This document shows, one piece after another, positions 13,650 through 15,569 of a DNA stretch of 15,569 bases. The notes under the pieces were generated by a model that was not told where the DNA came from, searched no databases, and saw nothing but the letters and a program-made list of their open reading frames with translations. The stretch's first letter is position 1, and each line of letters starts with the position of its first letter. Made by a program: the position numbers and the translations under genes. Source of the stretch: Candidatus Margulisiibacteriota bacterium (GTDB lineage: Bacteria > Margulisbacteria > Termititenacia > Termititenacales > Termititenacaceae); NCBI GenBank assembly GCA_031264205.1, contig JAISEH010000142.1, positions 1 to 15,569 on the forward strand, written 5' to 3'.

Positions 13650-13661
13650 CCTGCTAGACGA
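13634..13661 (-). terminator. Hairpin shared by the radical SAM 3' end and the minus-strand gene (terminator candidate)
   Basis: Arms 13634-13644 and 13651-13661 form a perfect 11-bp stem with a 6-nt loop that includes part of the radical SAM stop codon. On the minus strand the stem is followed by TTTT, giving a modest intrinsic terminator for the gene at 13700-14218. On the plus strand only an A-rich tract follows, so termination there is less certain. Confidence 0.5.
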
Positions 13662-13699
13662 AACAAAAATCAATATTTGGTTCTATTATTTGTCTAATA

Positions 13700-14218
13700 T
13701 TACCCCTGCGGTTTTATGTAACGAAGCGTATCATCATGTACCGGCAGATCATTCCTCGGTTTTATGTCAATAAGTGGGTCGTCATATATCAGCAGAGCTT
13801 TCCTATCAAAAGAGTCTGGTTGAAGAACAATAGAATGTTGTTTAGCGTAGTCCTGTTCGATTGATTGCTTAAGTGCCTTTCCTATTTTGCCAGACGTAGC
13901 AACATTCGGAGGGTCGCCAACGAATTTGAAACTAATTCCAATCGAGCCATCGTCATTGATTGAAAGACCTGTAACATCATGTTGCTTTGAAGGGTCAAGT
14001 CCAAGCGACTTAAACTCTTTCGTTTCTTCGATGTTATACACCTTTTTAGCAAGACGCTCTGCCGCCTCCGACAACTCATCTGTTCCAAGGTTTGCATAAG
14101 CAGGAGATTTTTTCAATCCATCTATAATTCTGGTTTCCAAAGAGATAGGCTGATTCTTTTCGCTACCGTGATATGCAGGAATATTAGTATAAGTTTTACC
14201 AACTGATGAAATATCCAT
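13700..14218 (-). CDS. Hypothetical protein with C-terminal tandem repeat, AT-rich
   Basis: I do not recognise this 172-residue protein. The ATG at 14218 is preferred over the GTG at 14227 because the G-rich Shine-Dalgarno (GAGAGGGGG) lies 8 nt before the ATG but abuts the GTG. There is no signal peptide, membrane segment or cysteine-rich motif. The middle is helical and charged, and residues about 80-100 look like short strands ('GLSINDDGSIGISFKFVGD'). The C-terminus holds two 16-residue repeats ('YDDPLIDIKPR' and 'HDDTLRYIKPQ'), mirrored by a 48-bp DNA repeat. The gene is more AT-rich than its neighbours and on the opposite strand. Its promoter candidates include one whose spacer is mostly a 13-base homopolymer. 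Coding is supported by length, Shine-Dalgarno and a terminator-like hairpin; transfer into this locus is inferred. Confidence 0.65.
   Translation of the reverse strand: MDISSVGKTYTNIPAYHGSEKNQPISLETRIIDGLKKSPAYANLGTDELSEAAERLAKKVYNIEETKEFKSLGLDPSKQHDVTGLSINDDGSIGISFKFVGDPPNVATSGKIGKALKQSIEQDYAKQHSIVLQPDSFDRKALLIYDDPLIDIKPRNDLPVHDDTLRYIKPQG
13709..13804. repeat. Imperfect 48-bp tandem repeat in the 3' end of the hypothetical gene
   Basis: An identical 11-base segment at 13709-13719 recurs at 13757-13767, and similarity continues through most of the 48-bp period (TCATCATGTA versus TCGTCATATA, ATTCCT versus TTTCCT). In the protein it gives two 16-residue units sharing 7 identical positions, including the D-D-x-L and I-K-P residues. 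Confidence 0.6.
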
Positions 14219-14277
14219 GGTAATCACCCCCTCTCTTTGTTAATCAAACGCAAAAAACCCGTGACCGGAATTAAAAG

Positions 14278-14306
14278 TTTATTGGGGGGGGGGGGGTAGC
14301 TGTTAA
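14278..14306 (-). promoter_or_regulatory. Promoter candidate with a 13-base homopolymer spacer (possible phase-variable switch)
   Basis: On the minus strand TTAACA (14306-14301, five of six matches to the -35 consensus) and AATAAA (14283-14278, four of six) are exactly 17 bp apart. Thirteen of those 17 bases are the C tract read as G at 14284-14296. Slippage would change the spacing, as in known phase-variable promoters with poly-G or poly-C spacers. The gene start would be about 50 nt downstream. The weak -10 keeps confidence moderate. Confidence 0.5.
14284..14296. repeat. G13 homopolymer
   Basis: Thirteen consecutive G (C on the minus strand) lie in an AT-rich intergenic region. It is by far the longest single-base G/C run in the window. 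Such tracts mutate readily by slippage, and the exact length may also be a sequencing or assembly artefact. Confidence 0.9.
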
Positions 14307-14337
14307 GTAATAATTGTTCACTATTTTCTCCTACGCT

Positions 14338-14366
14338 ATGATACTATACTATACCCACTTTTTCAA
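14338..14366 (-). promoter_or_regulatory. Second promoter candidate for the hypothetical gene
   Basis: On the minus strand TTGAAA (14366-14361) and TATCAT (14343-14338) are separated by 17 bp, with repeated TATAGTATAG between. It lies about 120 nt upstream of the gene start. A transcript from here would carry the C tract in its leader instead of using it as spacer. Confidence 0.45.
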
Positions 14367-14417
14367 AAACTATACATCCAATAATTTATAGTTGGAAACT
14401 TTTAATTGGTCGAGCAG

Positions 14418-14442
14418 AGTGCGGCAAATATTTTGCCGCACT
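14418..14442. other. Perfect 11-bp hairpin in the intergenic region upstream of rplS
   Basis: Arms 14418-14428 and 14432-14442 pair perfectly around a 3-nt loop (GC-rich base, TTTGCCGC core). No immediate T-run follows on either strand, so it is not a standard intrinsic terminator. It sits about 20 nt upstream of the rplS -35 and separates it from the divergent promoters. It may be a barrier, an RNA end or a dispersed palindrome. Confidence 0.55.
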
Positions 14443-14464
14443 AAATAAACAGACAGCGTTTTTG

Positions 14465-14493
14465 TTGACACCCCTAGAATAATATAATAAACT
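14465..14493 (+). promoter_or_regulatory. Promoter of rplS-lepB
   Basis: A perfect TTGACA (14465-14470) is followed after 17 bp by TAAACT (14488-14493). A perfect TATAAT at 14483-14488 is only 12 bp from the -35, so it is probably not the partner. The ATG at 14525 has GGAG at 14516-14519. This gives rplS its own promoter, independent of the inserted-looking gene upstream. Confidence 0.55.
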
Positions 14494-14524
14494 AACTCCC
14501 CTTGTTTTAAGTAATGGAGTAATT

Positions 14525-15103
14525 ATGAAAAATGCTGTGATACAGGAAATCGAGAATAAACAAAAAAAGTCGGATGTCAGTAATTTCCGTGCCGGTGACA
14601 CTGTCAAAGTGCATCAACGTATTATTGAAGGCACTGGCGACAAGAAAAAAGAAAGAATTCAGATTTTTGAAGGCGTGGTCATCAGCCGCCACGGCAGCGG
14701 TATCAATGAAATGGTCTCCGTGCGCAAAGTGGTCGACGGCGTCGGCGTGGAAAAAGCGTTCCCGATACACACTAAAACAGTCGCCAAGATCGAGCTGGTC
14801 AAATACGGCAAAGCCAGACGCGCCAGATTGTTTTACCTGCGTGATCTGATCGGTTCGAAAATTACCCGCGTCAAAGAAGATTTGCAGAAAAATATTGAGG
14901 CCGCCGCTAAAAAATCTGCTTTGCGCAAAGAGCAGGACAAGGCGCGCGAACAGGCCAAACTAGCCGAAAAAGCCGCCAAAGAAGCCGAGGAAAAAGCCCA
15001 GAAAGAAGCGGAAGCCAAAGCCGTGGCCGAAGCGAAGGCAGCGGCCGAAACCGCCAAGCCCGCAGAAGCCGCTACGGACATTCCGGCCGCGCCATCAGCG
15101 TAA
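14525..15103 (+). CDS. rplS: Ribosomal protein L19 with long Ala/Lys/Glu-rich C-terminal tail
   Basis: The first about 118 residues are a standard bacterial L19, a 50S subunit protein at the subunit interface, with 'FRAGDTVKVH', 'IQIFEGVVISRHG' and 'RARLFYLRDLIGSKITRVKE'. L19 normally ends near residue 115-120. Here about 74 further residues (119-192) form a low-complexity, probably helical tail of Ala, Lys and Glu that becomes Pro/Ala-rich at the end. The tail is in frame with no sign of frameshift or fusion to a known domain. The gene overlaps lepB by one base (TAATG), and rplS-lepB adjacency is common in bacteria. The rpsP-rimM-trmD genes often found upstream are not here. Function of the tail is unknown; RNA or membrane contacts are possible. 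Confidence 0.95.
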   Translation: MKNAVIQEIENKQKKSDVSNFRAGDTVKVHQRIIEGTGDKKKERIQIFEGVVISRHGSGINEMVSVRKVVDGVGVEKAFPIHTKTVAKIELVKYGKARRARLFYLRDLIGSKITRVKEDLQKNIEAAAKKSALRKEQDKAREQAKLAEKAAKEAEEKAQKEAEAKAVAEAKAAAETAKPAEAATDIPAAPSA

Positions 15104-15569
15104 TGTTTTTTCAGAAAAAGACCGGTGAGCTAAAACCCAAGAAAAAAGAATCGGTTTGGTCGATACTGGGCGTGATAATTTTTGCGTTGCTTTTGAAAGC
15201 GACGGTTTTGACGATCTTTATTATTCCGTCCGGGTCGATGATACCGACTTTGAATGTCGGCGATGTGCTGATCGTCAACCGCCTGTATTTCGGTCTGTCC
15301 AATCCTCTGCGCGAGGCCTGGTATGCCGACAAATTGCTTTTTGTCCTGCCCAATCCGTGGTTTCAGTCCGCGTCTCCACTGGTCAAAACACGGTTTTTGC
15401 TGAATTTTGGCGTGAAGCCCAAGCGGTTGGATATTGTGATTTTCAAAGTGCCGCTTTCGCCGCAGCCGGCGCGCAACTATACTTATGAAATTGACGGCAA
15501 AACGATGGCCACCTATTTTATCCAGCCCGGGCGTGCCGGTATGGATTATGTGAAACGCTGCATCGGTCT
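15103..15569 (+). CDS. lepB: Signal peptidase I, N-terminal part (runs off the window)
   Basis: Signal peptidase I cleaves signal peptides of exported proteins at the outer face of the inner membrane. The visible 155 complete codons contain a basic cytoplasmic start (residues 4-15), one transmembrane helix (about 19-41) and the catalytic serine motif 'PSGSMIPTL' with S45. The catalytic lysine is K151 in 'YVKRCIG', just before the edge, and the intervening insert (about 60-120) is family-typical in position. The ATG at 15103 shares its A with the rplS stop codon, so translation is coupled. The remaining C-terminal boxes lie beyond the window. Its substrates would include BamA, Skp and the other exported proteins here. 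Confidence 0.93.
   Translation, partial: MFFQKKTGELKPKKKESVWSILGVIIFALLLKATVLTIFIIPSGSMIPTLNVGDVLIVNRLYFGLSNPLREAWYADKLLFVLPNPWFQSASPLVKTRFLLNFGVKPKRLDIVIFKVPLSPQPARNYTYEIDGKTMATYFIQPGRAGMDYVKRCIG

Noticed and set aside
14219..14227. GTG start at 14227 for the hypothetical gene
   Set aside because: The Shine-Dalgarno abuts this GTG but is well spaced for the ATG at 14218.
1..15569. tRNA, rRNA or tmRNA genes
   Set aside because: No cloverleaf-like or rRNA-like segment was recognised on either strand by eye; a tRNAscan-SE or Infernal run would settle it.

Overview
The window is about 15.6 kb of a diderm (outer-membrane) bacterial chromosome. The genes encode outer-membrane protein assembly (TamB-like, two Omp85 proteins, Skp) and lipid A synthesis (LpxD, LpxC), so the cell makes a lipopolysaccharide-type outer membrane. 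I cannot fix the phylum from the sequence. The gene order is not the classic proteobacterial bamA-skp-lpxD-fabZ-lpxA-lpxB order, and a deep-branching diderm lineage such as Elusimicrobiota or Margulisbacteria is only a guess. Most housekeeping genes are moderately GC-rich, lie on the plus strand and are tightly packed. Two minus-strand genes are visibly AT-rich and look acquired.

Layout: (1) 1-4108 holds the 3' part of a TamB-like gene followed 11 nt later by a TamA/BamA-like Omp85 gene. (2) 4109-5609 is an island: one AT-rich minus-strand gene for a predicted PD-(D/E)XK nuclease with a DUF5655 C-terminus, enclosed by two head-to-head copies of a structured element of about 206-210 bp. Each copy has an outer 13-bp hairpin, a GC-rich hairpin and a 103-bp core; the cores match at 101 of 103 positions. 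(3) 5610-13649 is an envelope cluster, bamA-skp-lpxD-glycosyltransferase-barrel-like protein-lpxC-radical SAM gene, with gaps of 0-21 nt or small overlaps after skp. (4) 13662-14524 holds a second AT-rich minus-strand gene of unknown function, preceded by a 13-base G/C homopolymer that sits exactly in a 17-bp promoter spacer. (5) 14525-15569 is rplS, carrying an unusual Ala/Lys/Glu-rich tail, overlapping the start of lepB (signal peptidase I), which runs off the window.

How the genes fit together: signal peptidase I matures exported proteins, Skp chaperones them across the periplasm, and BamA inserts barrels into the outer membrane. The second Omp85 protein with TamB probably handles a subset of barrels or moves lipid between membranes. 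LpxC and LpxD perform committed early steps of lipid A synthesis. The GT4 glycosyltransferase between them probably makes a glycolipid or part of the surface glycan.

Most worth a second look: the paired structured elements around the nuclease gene; the homopolymer in a promoter spacer (possible phase variation); the 13-codon leader ORF overlapping the bamA start; the apparently leaderless lpxC start within a palindrome; the extra N-terminal domain of BamA; and the L19 tail.
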